In this document: positions 8,681 through 18,020 of the stretch, one piece after another
How positions within the stretch are numbered: the first letter of the stretch is position 1
Layout: each line of letters starts with the position of its first letter
Source of the DNA: Cardinium hertigii_C
GTDB lineage: Bacteria > Bacteroidota > Bacteroidia > Cytophagales > Amoebophilaceae
NCBI RefSeq assembly: GCF_050864855.1
Contig: NZ_JBOZWW010000049.1
Location: 1 to 36,059, forward strand
Direction of reading: 5' to 3'
DNA length: 36,059 bases
The notes under the pieces: generated by a model
Databases searched by the model: none
What the model was told of the DNA's origin: nothing
Seen by the model: only the letters and a program-made list of their open reading frames with translations
Made by a program: the position numbers and the translations under genes

Positions 8681-9457
8681 ATGCAATTTATTGACACACA
8701 TGCACATATATATGATCTTCAAAATGAATTGCCACTGGTTTTAGAAAGGGCACAAAAAAACTTTATTAAAAAAATTTATATGCCCAATATAGATACCACA
8801 ACCATAGCAAGGATGATGGATGTAGCTGCATTGTATCCTTGTTTACCTATGATGGGCATCCATCCTTGTTATATCAGAAAAGATTTTGCCAAACCATTAT
8901 ACCTAGTAGAAGAATGGCTTGATAAAGGTGGCTTTATAGCAGTTGGTGAAATTGGTATAGATCTATACCATGATACTACTTTGTTCCAAGCACAACAGGA
9001 AGCATTTAGGATTCAACTTGCATTGGCCAAACGCCATCATCTTCCTGTCTCTATTCACTGTAGAAATGCTTTTAAGGAACTCATTCAACTACTCGAAACA
9101 GAACAAGATGGCAACTTAAAAGGGGTTATCCACTGCTTTACAGGTAGTCTACAAGAAGCAGAAAAATGTATAGCCCTAGGTTTTGCGCTGGGGATTGGCG
9201 GCATACTTACAATGGCCAAAAGTGGATTAGCGGCAACAGTGGCTGCTATAGATCTCAATCATTTGGTCTTAGAAACCGATAGCCCTTATTTAACACCAGC
9301 ACCTCTTCGAGGGAAACCCAATGAGCCAAGCTACTTACCATACATAGCTGAAAAGCTTGCACTGGTCAAGCAGGTAACCTTAGCAGAAGTAGCATCGGTC
9401 ACTACACACAATGCCGAAAAAATTTTTGAGCCAACTGAAATATTTCAATCCCACTAG
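8681..9457 (+). CDS. tatD: TatD-family metal-dependent hydrolase / DNase
   Basis: A 258-residue TIM-barrel hydrolase of standard TatD length; the family has 3'-5' exonuclease or endonuclease activity in DNA repair and degradation. Metal-binding signatures are DTHAH (Asp5, His7, His9), AVGEIGIDLYHD with the bridging Glu, PVSIHCRNA, GVIHCFTGS and the late LETDSPYLTP with its conserved Asp. The ATG start is directly before the first motif. It follows the phosphoesterase gene by 13 bases. The convergent lptD ends about 120 bases beyond; that gap contains a short tandem repeat of ATAGATGCT near 9500 and no clear terminator. Confidence 0.92.
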   Translation: MQFIDTHAHIYDLQNELPLVLERAQKNFIKKIYMPNIDTTTIARMMDVAALYPCLPMMGIHPCYIRKDFAKPLYLVEEWLDKGGFIAVGEIGIDLYHDTTLFQAQQEAFRIQLALAKRHHLPVSIHCRNAFKELIQLLETEQDGNLKGVIHCFTGSLQEAEKCIALGFALGIGGILTMAKSGLAATVAAIDLNHLVLETDSPYLTPAPLRGKPNEPSYLPYIAEKLALVKQVTLAEVASVTTHNAEKIFEPTEIFQSH

Positions 9458-9576
9458 TTGGTACTTATTATCTATATAAAGGTAAAAGATTTGATTTTAT
9501 AGATGCTATAGATGCTATAAATAGTATTGATTTTAAGAAGATATTGATAATTGTAAAAAATAAATTCCACTAATAT

Positions 9577-12408
9577 TTAGCCCAAATTAGTTATTTTATT
9601 ATACGTTCTTTTTCTGGGTAATTTCAATGCTTTTAAAACATTTGCTTTAACCCCTAAAGAAAAATCATACTTACCCGATTCGCCTAGTGGATGCCATTTA
9701 TAACTAAGTTGCCAGCAGTGTAAATCTCTTTGAATGGAAATGTCTGTAGCAGATGGATCAAGTTTACTTTTCGTAAAGTTATAGGTAGTCGATAACGTTA
9801 CTTTCCACTTTTTAACCAAGGTAATACCGCCGTTAAAAGTTACATATTTTTCTGTATGGGTATTCTTGTTATGGTTCTGATTGGGATATAATCTTTCATA
9901 CGCGCTTTCCGACTTATTCTTCTTATATTTGTACCATGGGTTTTTATAAATCCAATTAAACTCGCACCCAAGATTCCAAGGCGATTCGAAATCTATTTTT
10001 CTTGTTTCAAGCTTATCAGTCGACTGATTACGATCATTTAATAGTTCTTTGGGTTTCTTTTTCTGGTCACTAGAATGATGTGCAAAATCTATATTTACCT
10101 TGCATTGTGCTTCTTTCACTTTGCCAAGATACTGACCGTGGTTCCATGCAAATTGGCTTATTCTTTTTTCTTGGTTTTGAGTTGTGTCTGACGATTGAAT
10201 AAATTGATAAGGGTCAAAATTTGTTCTTACATCAAAGCCAATTTTGCCTACTTTGCCCACTTCTATCTCGCTGGCAAGATGTATATCAATACCATCTATG
10301 AGATGGAATTCTTTTTCTGAAAAATCATATTTTGTTTTAAAATCTAAATTTTTTAATAAATATATCTTACGATTGGTTTCTTTTTTTTCTTCTTTTTCTT
10401 CTTTTTCTTCTGGAGATGTTCCGTTTTTTACTTTTAATTCAACTGTATTGTGTAGCTTAAATTTTAGAATAGAGGTAGCTCGATTGGCCAAACTTATGTA
10501 AGGCCGTAGTCCTTTAAAAGCATATTCTTTTTCTACTTCTCCTTTTTTCTTTTCTACTACTTGGCAATATTTTTCAGAGAAATCAGGTGTATAGGTAAAG
10601 TCAACACTAGGTTCTGTCTTTATACGAAAACCTTGAACCCATGTTGCGCTTTCAAAATAATGGGTATAGTATAGCGTAGTGCCTATTTCTGCACCAAAAT
10701 CGCAAGTATAGATTCTATTAAATCCTGGTACCCGTATAGGTCCTTTTGTATCCTTATTCAGCCAATACCATACTTCATTATAGGTAAAATGGGGCTCTAC
10801 ATTGATACAATCAAATACTTTGCATGGCATCGTAAGCGGTATGGTATGTTTTATACCATTTTCTACATAATGATTCCATGGCCAGGTTTTAGGCACAGAG
10901 GGAGCTGATGCACTCGATGACCACAACGAACGGGTGGATTCTGCAGGCGATTGCTCGGCATTCTGAAAGTGGGTTTCAAAATTTATATTATGCTTTAACT
11001 GAATATTATGGAACCAATAATTGCTGCTTTTAGAACGATCTGTTCTAAATGGATACAAAGCATTGGTACTTAGACTACCTTCTGGCAAGGTCCAATGTTT
11101 GAAATTATACCGAAGGTCATTTTTATATTTTACTTGTAACGTTAATGCATAGGGGAAGCCTACCAATCTGTCTCGGTAAGATAGACTAAAACCAGACTCA
11201 TTTTCCATTTTTTTTGGAATTTTTTTATCTTCATCATCTAGTGTTTTGGAAGATTTATTGTGCAGGTGCACATTTGTATTCAAACTTCTAGGGCCACGTA
11301 TAAGCGTTTTATGTTCCCATTTTAAAGACCATCCCTTATCTGTTTCTGTTGTGTTTATTCCATAATGTACATCTCCACTACATAAATATCTTTTTTTATA
11401 ACGGAGTGCATTTTTAAGTTCTACAATACCACTGGAATAAATGCTGCCTAAGAAAGAAATGTCTGCATAGTCGTTGAAGTTTATATAATATCCACCATTA
11501 CGAATATAAAATCCATTATCATCTGATTCCCCTATGTCTGGTGGAATAATACCATGTGTACGTTTCCCTTCGAGAAATAGGGTGCCAAAAATAGATCCCA
11601 GTGGAGTGGGCACATGGTCAAAGTAAAAACGAAAAGGTCCAGTAGTGATTTGCTTATCTTGAACCATTTTAGCCTGTTTGGCACGTATATAAAAATGGGG
11701 ATGCGCTAGTCCACAAGTTGTATAAACTATATCTTCAGCATAAAAAGTTGATTCATCTTCTTTTTTTATCTGTTTGCTTTTTATAATAGATGCTTCTTGT
11801 TTGGTAAGTAGTGTAGTTACCAAAGCCCTTTTGGTATCGATATTATAGCGCATTTTGTCCATAAAAAAGGTCCGTATTTGGGTAGCACCATCTTTCCCAT
11901 ATTTGTCTTTTTTTAGGTCATTATAGGTAAAAATAGGGTTTCCTGTTAATGTATTGTATGGATGATTGGTACCTTGTGCATAAATGGTGTTGTTATGTAA
12001 GTGTAAAGCGATTAAATTCGCTTTTAGTTTCATACGATCATAGCTAAGCGTACTGGGGCCCAGTAAAGAAAGTATACGCTTGTTGGCATCAAAAACAATT
12101 GAATCTTCTGCTTGATAATCCACAATACCCAAAGATTTATTTTTTTCTATGTGGGCACGAGATGGTATCAAAAGCCATGGATAGCTTTTATCCAAAAAAA
12201 ACGGGTTGTGCCATTTTTTATAAATGGTGTATCGCTTGTTTTTATAAAACAAGTTATTCGGTACCATCCAGCTGCTATGGCCACTGTTGTAGGGATTACT
12301 AAAATAGCACCCACCATTAAAATATTCAGTTGCTTTTGATACAATAGATGAACCACTAATTATAAATGGTACCAAAGCAACTATACGTAGGAAATAAGAC
12401 CTGGCCAC
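9577..12408 (-). CDS. lptD: LptD-like outer-membrane LPS-assembly protein (OstA family)
   Basis: A 943-residue protein matching the Bacteroidota version of LptD, the outer-membrane barrel that inserts lipopolysaccharide. It starts with a GTG at 12408 and a signal-like hydrophobic stretch (LRIVALVPFIISGSSIVS). The family blocks follow in order: an OstA-like N-terminal part (YQAEDSIVFDANKRIL), MRYNIDTKRALV, YTTCGLAHPHFYIRAKQAK, TTGPFRFYFDHVPTPLG, GKRTHGIIPPDIGES and GFYIRNGGYYINFNDYADI. A long Tyr/Trp-rich strand-like barrel comes after these. A Glu/Lys-rich insert (EEKEEKEEKKE) near the middle probably sits in a loop. It is transcribed away from secDF. Whether the organism makes LPS cannot be seen here, so the cargo is uncertain although the family assignment is firm. 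Confidence 0.85.
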   Translation of the reverse strand: MARSYFLRIVALVPFIISGSSIVSKATEYFNGGCYFSNPYNSGHSSWMVPNNLFYKNKRYTIYKKWHNPFFLDKSYPWLLIPSRAHIEKNKSLGIVDYQAEDSIVFDANKRILSLLGPSTLSYDRMKLKANLIALHLHNNTIYAQGTNHPYNTLTGNPIFTYNDLKKDKYGKDGATQIRTFFMDKMRYNIDTKRALVTTLLTKQEASIIKSKQIKKEDESTFYAEDIVYTTCGLAHPHFYIRAKQAKMVQDKQITTGPFRFYFDHVPTPLGSIFGTLFLEGKRTHGIIPPDIGESDDNGFYIRNGGYYINFNDYADISFLGSIYSSGIVELKNALRYKKRYLCSGDVHYGINTTETDKGWSLKWEHKTLIRGPRSLNTNVHLHNKSSKTLDDEDKKIPKKMENESGFSLSYRDRLVGFPYALTLQVKYKNDLRYNFKHWTLPEGSLSTNALYPFRTDRSKSSNYWFHNIQLKHNINFETHFQNAEQSPAESTRSLWSSSASAPSVPKTWPWNHYVENGIKHTIPLTMPCKVFDCINVEPHFTYNEVWYWLNKDTKGPIRVPGFNRIYTCDFGAEIGTTLYYTHYFESATWVQGFRIKTEPSVDFTYTPDFSEKYCQVVEKKKGEVEKEYAFKGLRPYISLANRATSILKFKLHNTVELKVKNGTSPEEKEEKEEKKETNRKIYLLKNLDFKTKYDFSEKEFHLIDGIDIHLASEIEVGKVGKIGFDVRTNFDPYQFIQSSDTTQNQEKRISQFAWNHGQYLGKVKEAQCKVNIDFAHHSSDQKKKPKELLNDRNQSTDKLETRKIDFESPWNLGCEFNWIYKNPWYKYKKNKSESAYERLYPNQNHNKNTHTEKYVTFNGGITLVKKWKVTLSTTYNFTKSKLDPSATDISIQRDLHCWQLSYKWHPLGESGKYDFSLGVKANVLKALKLPRKRTYNKITNLG

Positions 12409-12454
12409 ACAAACAAATTTTACTTTTACCTTTTGGCATCAAAAGAAACAATCC

Positions 12455-12484
12455 CAAATATAAATCTATGTATTTGTTTTTCAT
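12455..12484 (-). promoter_or_regulatory. Possible lptD promoter
   Basis: On the minus strand, TATATTTG occupies 12462-12455, a perfect TAnnTTTG. The element 19 bases upstream reads ATG rather than TTG (12484-12482). The lptD GTG is about 46 bases downstream of the -7 element. Confidence 0.35.
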
Positions 12485-12740
12485 ATAGTAAGTGCCAACT
12501 ATTCTATGTATGCAATACGTTTTGCTCTTGTAAACAGCTAGTGGTTGTGCACATAGGATCTCTGTGGCTATGCGGTATAAAAGCTAGGCACTTAGCGCTA
12601 AAAGAAAGCAGTAATCTTATCGTTTTTAACCTAAAAGAGCCCATATGATTACAAAAAGAAGCAATCTGATCAAGATAATGCAAGACAGCTTATCTCTCTG
12701 ATTTGTAGAAGTTGTAACAGCCTTTGCAAATCACACATTA

Positions 12741-12772
12741 TTTGCTTTAATAGATGAAAGAAAATATATTTG
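12741..12772 (+). promoter_or_regulatory. secDF promoter, Bacteroidota consensus
   Basis: TTTG at 12741-12744, a 20-base spacer and TATATTTG at 12765-12772 fit the Bacteroidota primary sigma pattern (TTTG, 19-21 bases, TAnnTTTG) exactly. The secDF ATG lies 33 bases after the -7 element. This is the best promoter match I found in the window. Confidence 0.6.
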
Positions 12773-12805
12773 TTCTAAAATATGCATTAATCCATCTTAG
12801 CGTCA

Positions 12806-15703
12806 ATGAAATCTAAAAAAATAGTCCTTTTTCTGGCAGTTGTTACTACCTTGCTCTCCCTTTATTATCTTTCTTTTACCTTTATAGACTACCGGGTGCA
12901 ACAGCAAGCAGAAAAGCAAGCAATGGATGCGCAGGGAAGAGTAGACTTTGATAAAAGTCAGGCCTATTTGATGAAGATATGGAAAAAACCAGTTTGCAAT
13001 CTATTGGGAACTGTCTACACCTACGAAGAAGTAAAAGAACGGTCCCTGAAGTTGGGTTTAGATCTCCAAGGGGGTATGCAGGTAACCATGGAAGTTATGC
13101 CAGTCGAACTTGTCAAAAGATTGGCTGCTTATCCTACAGATTCTCTTTTTTTAGAAGCACTCCAATTGGCACAGCACCAGCGAGAACAAGGTACAACAAC
13201 CTCTTTTGGTAAACTCTTTGTAACTGCCTATAAAAGGCTCGCTCCAAATGGAAACCTAAAGGATATTTTTGCTACTACCCAAGTGGGTACTTATACTTTT
13301 TCTAGTGAAAATGAAATTGTAAAAGCAATTGATCAAGCTATTGGAAAGGCACTAGATCGCTCGCTTACAATTATAGGTGCTAGGTTAGATCGATTTGGCG
13401 CCACACAGACTACTATGCAAAAGTTACCGGGTAGTGAAAGAATTCAAATTGAATTACCAGGTGTTACCCATCCGGAACGGGTAAAAAAGTTACTAGAAGG
13501 TGTGGCACAATTGCGTTTCTGGACTGTAGCAGAAGCCGATGTATATGGTCCACAACTAGAAGCGGTCAATAATTTCTTGCTTGACAAAGAAAAAGCAACC
13601 ATATCGGCAACCCTTCCCAAAGCGCTTACAGAGGAAGAAAAAACCCGGCGTCTGCCAAAAGCATCCATAATTAAAAAGATTTGCAAAGATACTTTCCCTT
13701 ATAGGTTGGCATATGCTCCTGAAGAGATGGGCCAAATAGATGCCATACTATGCAGCAAAGCGGTTAAAGCTTTATTACCTAAAAACATTAGTTGGATGTG
13801 GGATAAAAAGGCAATAACCTTAGGCGATGGCACAAAAGCCGTTCTGCTTTATGCCATCCAATCATCCACTACAAATCAACCACTTTTAGAAGGAGATATT
13901 ATTACTAATGCTACCCAATCGTTTGCTGAAAATGGCAAACCAGTTGTAATGATACAGATGAACCAGAAAGGTGCACGTGTTTGGAAACAGATTACTGCCA
14001 ATCATATTGGCAAACGCATCGCTATAACCTTAGATGATCGGGTCTGGACTGCACCAGTAGTCAATCAAGAAATTCCAAATGGTGCTTCTCAGATAAGCGG
14101 TGATTTTACCTTAGAAGAAGCCAAAGATTTGGCCAGTGTATTGCAAACCGGTGCGTTACCAGTGCCACTTAGAGTGGTTGAAGAAGCCATTATGGGACCA
14201 AGCTTAAGTAAGGTAGCCCAAAATCAAGGACTGATGGCCACAGCTGTGGGTTTAGGGTTAGTACTGCTTTTTATGTTGATTTATTATGCAAAAGGAGGTA
14301 TAATAGCCAATGTAGCCCTCTTATTGAATTTGCTTTTTATGGTGGCTATTTTGGCACAACTGGAGGCTACTTTAACCCTACCTGGGATTGCTGGTCTTGT
14401 CCTTACGATTGGTATGTCTATCGATGCCAACGTCTTGATATTTGAACGAATACGCGAAGAATTGGCACAAAAAGTGTCTATAAAAGAGGCTATTCAACGT
14501 GGATACACCAAATCATATGGCTCTATTATTGATGCCAATATCACCACCTTTCTTGCTGGTGCCATACTCTATTATCTGGGTCAAGGACCGGTTCGTGGCT
14601 TTGCCCTTATCTTAATGCTGGGTATCATCACTTCCATTTTTACTTCTATCTTTATTACAAGGTTGATTTTCTCCTTCTTTATCGATACCCATCCAACACC
14701 CCACTTGACCTTTTCTTATCCAACCCTACCTAGACTTTTTAAAAATGTGCAAATTGATTTTATTAAAAATCGTTACCGTTTTTACCTATGTTCCTTATTA
14801 TTTATAGCCATTGGTGGTTGCTGCTTTTACCACTACAAGGGACTTACTTTGGGCGTAGATTTTGCAGGTGGTCGTTCCTATACGGTCCATTTTTGTAAAC
14901 CCATCGATGCTTCTTTACTCAAGGAAGGATTGTCAAATAGATACAAAGAAAGTGTAGAAGTGCGTACCTATGGTGCCAATAATGTAATGCAGATTACTAC
15001 TAGTTATTTGCGTGATGAAGATGTCGCTGCTTCTGATAAAAAAGTGCGCGATACATTGGTTGCTGTACTGAAAGACTTAACGCAATTAGAGGAAAATAAT
15101 AATCTATCGACTGGTAATTATTTTCATATTACAAGCAGCACTAGGGTAGGGGCTACTGTGGCACATGATGTGCAAAAAAGTGCACAAAAAGCTATATTAC
15201 TTGCTATATTGGGCATATTTTTTTACATTAAGTTTCGTTTTAGCAGAAGGGGATTTGGCTTAGCCGCTGTAGTAGCCCTTGTACATGACGCTTTAGCAGT
15301 TATAGCTGGTTTTTGTATAGCACGTGCTTTTGGCTTCAACTATGAAATCAATGAAGTATTCTTAGCAGCGATGTTGACCGTTATTGGCTATTCTATAAAC
15401 GATACCGTGGTTATTTATGACCGGATAAGGGAAAAATTAGCCAATAAGGCTATGGATATAACTCCCCATATAATCAATGATGCGATTAGAGAAACACTGA
15501 GTAGAACAGTTATTACCTCTTTTACAACATTATTGGCTATTATTGTACTTTTTTTCTTTGGCGGTGCTGCCTTGCAAGGTTTCTCCTTTGCCTTAACACT
15601 AGGTGTATTATTTGGCACTTATTCTTCCATCTGCATTGCAGCCCCTCTTTTAGCAGATTTTGGCCGTAAGTTTTTTGCTACTAAACAAGTAACTAAACAG
15701 TAG
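12806..15703 (+). CDS. secDF: Fused SecD-SecF protein translocation subunit
   Basis: A 965-residue fusion of SecD and SecF, the usual form in Bacteroidota. It uses the proton gradient to pull exported proteins through SecYEG. The SecD half has one N-terminal helix, the family motif LGLDLQGGMQVTMEV (GLDLQGG at 84-90), a large periplasmic domain and a five-helix bundle containing IGMSIDANVLIFERIREEL. The SecF half restarts near residue 665 with its own first helix, LGVDFAGGRSYTV (GVDFAGG at 683-689) and GYSINDTVVIYDRIREKL in its bundle. Both halves look intact. The MFS gene follows 73 bases later on the same strand and may share the transcript. Confidence 0.96.
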   Translation: MKSKKIVLFLAVVTTLLSLYYLSFTFIDYRVQQQAEKQAMDAQGRVDFDKSQAYLMKIWKKPVCNLLGTVYTYEEVKERSLKLGLDLQGGMQVTMEVMPVELVKRLAAYPTDSLFLEALQLAQHQREQGTTTSFGKLFVTAYKRLAPNGNLKDIFATTQVGTYTFSSENEIVKAIDQAIGKALDRSLTIIGARLDRFGATQTTMQKLPGSERIQIELPGVTHPERVKKLLEGVAQLRFWTVAEADVYGPQLEAVNNFLLDKEKATISATLPKALTEEEKTRRLPKASIIKKICKDTFPYRLAYAPEEMGQIDAILCSKAVKALLPKNISWMWDKKAITLGDGTKAVLLYAIQSSTTNQPLLEGDIITNATQSFAENGKPVVMIQMNQKGARVWKQITANHIGKRIAITLDDRVWTAPVVNQEIPNGASQISGDFTLEEAKDLASVLQTGALPVPLRVVEEAIMGPSLSKVAQNQGLMATAVGLGLVLLFMLIYYAKGGIIANVALLLNLLFMVAILAQLEATLTLPGIAGLVLTIGMSIDANVLIFERIREELAQKVSIKEAIQRGYTKSYGSIIDANITTFLAGAILYYLGQGPVRGFALILMLGIITSIFTSIFITRLIFSFFIDTHPTPHLTFSYPTLPRLFKNVQIDFIKNRYRFYLCSLLFIAIGGCCFYHYKGLTLGVDFAGGRSYTVHFCKPIDASLLKEGLSNRYKESVEVRTYGANNVMQITTSYLRDEDVAASDKKVRDTLVAVLKDLTQLEENNNLSTGNYFHITSSTRVGATVAHDVQKSAQKAILLAILGIFFYIKFRFSRRGFGLAAVVALVHDALAVIAGFCIARAFGFNYEINEVFLAAMLTVIGYSINDTVVIYDRIREKLANKAMDITPHIINDAIRETLSRTVITSFTTLLAIIVLFFFGGAALQGFSFALTLGVLFGTYSSICIAAPLLADFGRKFFATKQVTKQ

Positions 15704-15776
15704 CCCAAATATCCCAAAATGGATGGCGTAATCGCTTATAATAGCCACCATAATCCAACTAAAGCAACCTATATCT

Positions 15777-16997
15777 ATGAAGATGAAACAAATTATTCCT
15801 ATTTATATGGTCTTAAACGGGCTAAGTAGCATTGTGCCCACTGTTTTGGTAATTGGTTTTTCAATTACTTTGTTTGAAACAGATACCACTGGTATTTCTG
15901 CAGCTTATTTGGAACCGGCTAGCTTATTAGGGATTGGTTCGGCTGGATTAATTGGAGGCTTTTTTTTAAAACGTTTTTCTGCCTATACTATAGGTATAGG
16001 TGCCCTTTTATCGGCTACCTTGACCTTGTTGGCTTTGTCGGTATATGGTGGTGTACATCTACGAAGCTGGACCTTTACTTTATGGGCACTGGCCTGTATC
16101 ATGAGTATTGAGCATTCCAATGGTCTTGCTTTTATGAGTAGGCAAATAGGGGCCCATGATAAGCCTTTCTTTTTTTCTAATTTTCAAATTTTTTTACAAT
16201 GTTTTAATGTTTTGGCCCCTATATTGGCGAAAAATTTATTAGCCATTATAGGATTAAAGGCAGTTTTATTGCTTTGTAGTTTTATTTACATTTTGCGCAT
16301 CATACCTTGGCAGTTATGCCGCGTGGCAGATTTTGGTGCAGAAGCAATCGCATCACAACCATCTGGTGTATTAACCGGTTTTAAAGAAATTGTTCAAAAT
16401 CCTGGACTATTGCGCATCACTAGTTTTCGTCTGGTGAATTACATAGCCACTATTGCCTATACCGTTAGTTTGCCTATTTTAGTAGCAAGGATTGCCAAAG
16501 GCGATGGCCAAATCAATGCAACATTACATAGCTATAGCATCAGTATGATCCATCTAGGCTTTATTGTAAGTGGCATATGCGGTTCATGGATCCTAAGAAA
16601 AAAACCTAAATGGATTATTGGTTTTTTTAATATTAGTCCTATATTTATTGTCTTGGCTTCGATTATCGCTTTTTATGTGACAGATCCATGCTACCTTGAG
16701 GCCACTGCATTGCTCTATGGCATGGGACTTTATTTGTTTAGAACTGCTATTGCCATTATAGGTCAAGCTTTAACTAAAAAGGAAAAGTTGGCCCACGTGA
16801 TTTTAGTGGGGGATGCGGTAGTAAAGTCTTTTGCTTATGGAGTTGGTTCTTTGATACCATTTTGGATAGTCCTTCCACCTTTATGGGGCATAGCCCCTCC
16901 ATTTGTGGGTTTTGTTTTATGCTCTTTACTGTCACTGGGTATGATTAAACCCATTACTAAAATATATCTGGCATCCTTAAAAAATAGTACAAAATAA
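15777..16997 (+). CDS. Major facilitator superfamily permease
   Basis: A 406-residue, very hydrophobic protein with about 12 predicted membrane helices and a central loop near residues 190-215, the MFS layout. Short basic loops between helices (for example ILRKKPKWIIGF) fit the fold. No substrate-specific motif is recognisable to me, and the Gly-rich loop between helices 2 and 3 is weak (GGFFLKRFS). The ATG at 15777 precedes the first helix; an internal Met at codon 3 is an alternative start. The gene follows secDF. Membrane import or export is expected from the fold; the cargo is unknown. Confidence 0.75.
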   Translation: MKMKQIIPIYMVLNGLSSIVPTVLVIGFSITLFETDTTGISAAYLEPASLLGIGSAGLIGGFFLKRFSAYTIGIGALLSATLTLLALSVYGGVHLRSWTFTLWALACIMSIEHSNGLAFMSRQIGAHDKPFFFSNFQIFLQCFNVLAPILAKNLLAIIGLKAVLLLCSFIYILRIIPWQLCRVADFGAEAIASQPSGVLTGFKEIVQNPGLLRITSFRLVNYIATIAYTVSLPILVARIAKGDGQINATLHSYSISMIHLGFIVSGICGSWILRKKPKWIIGFFNISPIFIVLASIIAFYVTDPCYLEATALLYGMGLYLFRTAIAIIGQALTKKEKLAHVILVGDAVVKSFAYGVGSLIPFWIVLPPLWGIAPPFVGFVLCSLLSLGMIKPITKIYLASLKNSTK

Positions 16998-17007
16998 TAG
17001 CAGCTAT

Positions 17008-17187
17008 TTAGTCTAATGGTAAGACAGAGATTTGTACTTTACTTTTTGCTTGATCAAAAGTACAATATCCATTAAGCTTTTTTACCTGTAGGCCATCTTT
17101 GTATGTTACAACTTTTTACAAAGACGCTTTCCTACTCCTTGAAAAGTAACCTTTTCAGATAGGTGAAGGGGTAAAAACTCTCCAAAT
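17008..17187 (-). pseudogene. Decayed, frameshifted reading frame, function unknown
   Basis: Downstream of the esterase on the minus strand, one frame reads SFGEFLPLHLSEKVTFQGVG then KRLCKK and stops. The adjacent frame takes up VVTYKDGLQVKKLNGYCTFD then QAKSKVQISVLPLD and ends at TAA (17010-17008). Removing one A from the run at the switch would join them into one protein-like C-terminus of about 60 residues. I do not recognise the family. It may be the remnant of a gene whose 5' part has been lost. Confidence 0.35.
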
Positions 17188-17190
17188 GAT

Positions 17191-17835
17191 TTATTGCTTG
17201 AGGCCACTTTTTTTGATAAAATCAACGGCAATATCTAATCCTCTATGGTCTATTGAATGGGCAAGGTCCTCTAATTTATGTGTACTACACGGTACATTAT
17301 GGTCGGATAAATATTTTCTGGCATGGTCTATACTATCTACCGCTACTACTGTGTCCAACATACCATGAATCAAACAAATGGGTGTTATAGTATTGATGCA
17401 TGATGAAGGGGCTACTAGCAACCCAGAAAATCCTATTGTACATAAAAAAGGATCCATCTCTACAAGCGTTAAATAGATGCCCATCATAGCCCCTTGTGAA
17501 AAGCCAATTATAATAGTCTCCTTATTGGTAACGTTTAGCGCTATTTGTTTTTGTTTAATGAGGTCGTTAACTGATGGCACATTCCTTCCCAGTAATCTTT
17601 TCATTACATACGGCGTTCGATCTTGCAGACTAAACCATTGTCGCCCATGCGAGGCCATATCATATGGTTCTATTCCATGTGGCGCTATGAAATGACAATC
17701 CGGTAGATGATCTTTAATATATGGAACCAACTTGATTACATCATGGCCATTAGACCCTACACCGTGTAACAATATTACTAATTTTTTTGCTGGTAATATT
17801 TTACTATATACTTCAGGATGTATTAAATTACTCAT
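17191..17835 (-). CDS. Alpha/beta hydrolase, phospholipase/carboxylesterase family
   Basis: A 214-residue serine hydrolase, the usual length for the carboxylesterase/acyl-protein thioesterase-like family. The oxyanion segment is LLHGVGSNGHD near residue 23. The nucleophile elbow is GFSQGA with Ser113. Asp161 in HGMLDTVVAVDS and His193 in LAHSID complete the expected triad. The segment ...HGRQWFSLQDRTPY is typical of this family's cap region. It probably cleaves short acyl esters, and no signal peptide is seen, so it is expected in the cytoplasm. It is divergent from nth. Confidence 0.85.
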   Translation of the reverse strand: MSNLIHPEVYSKILPAKKLVILLHGVGSNGHDVIKLVPYIKDHLPDCHFIAPHGIEPYDMASHGRQWFSLQDRTPYVMKRLLGRNVPSVNDLIKQKQIALNVTNKETIIIGFSQGAMMGIYLTLVEMDPFLCTIGFSGLLVAPSSCINTITPICLIHGMLDTVVAVDSIDHARKYLSDHNVPCSTHKLEDLAHSIDHRGLDIAVDFIKKSGLKQ

Positions 17836-18020
17836 TATTGATCTGCTATTATGCTAAATTGATAAGGTAGCCGTTTTAATGTATGCTACGGCCATTGATA
17901 TATGTAATATGGGTCCCAGGATATTCGATTAGCCATTAAATTTGCATCTTTTCCTTAATGCATAAGGCAAATATAAGCCTTTCCTAACAGCCATCTAACC
18001 ATATCGTCCTTAAATATATT

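Larger units (their letters stand above)
12409..12805. other. Divergent intergenic region between lptD and secDF
   Basis: 397 bases without a convincing gene. A 71-codon plus-strand frame (12433-12648) has no recognisable domain and an open frame opposite it. I see candidate promoters at both ends (listed separately) and no RNA gene. Confidence 0.5.

Noticed and set aside
10380..10415. Low-complexity tract in lptD as a possible phase-variable repeat
   Set aside because: It encodes EEKEEKEEKKE with imperfect units of mixed length that keep the frame; a charged loop is the simpler explanation.
12433..12648. 71-codon plus-strand reading frame between lptD and secDF
   Set aside because: No recognisable domain, unusual Cys-rich composition, and the opposite strand is equally open; probably chance.
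17001..17075. tRNA-like 5' half (TAGTCTAATGGTAAGAC resembles a D arm) with a possible TGT anticodon
   Set aside because: The anticodon stem does not pair, no T arm or matching acceptor follows, and the same bases are explained by the C-terminus of a minus-strand reading frame.
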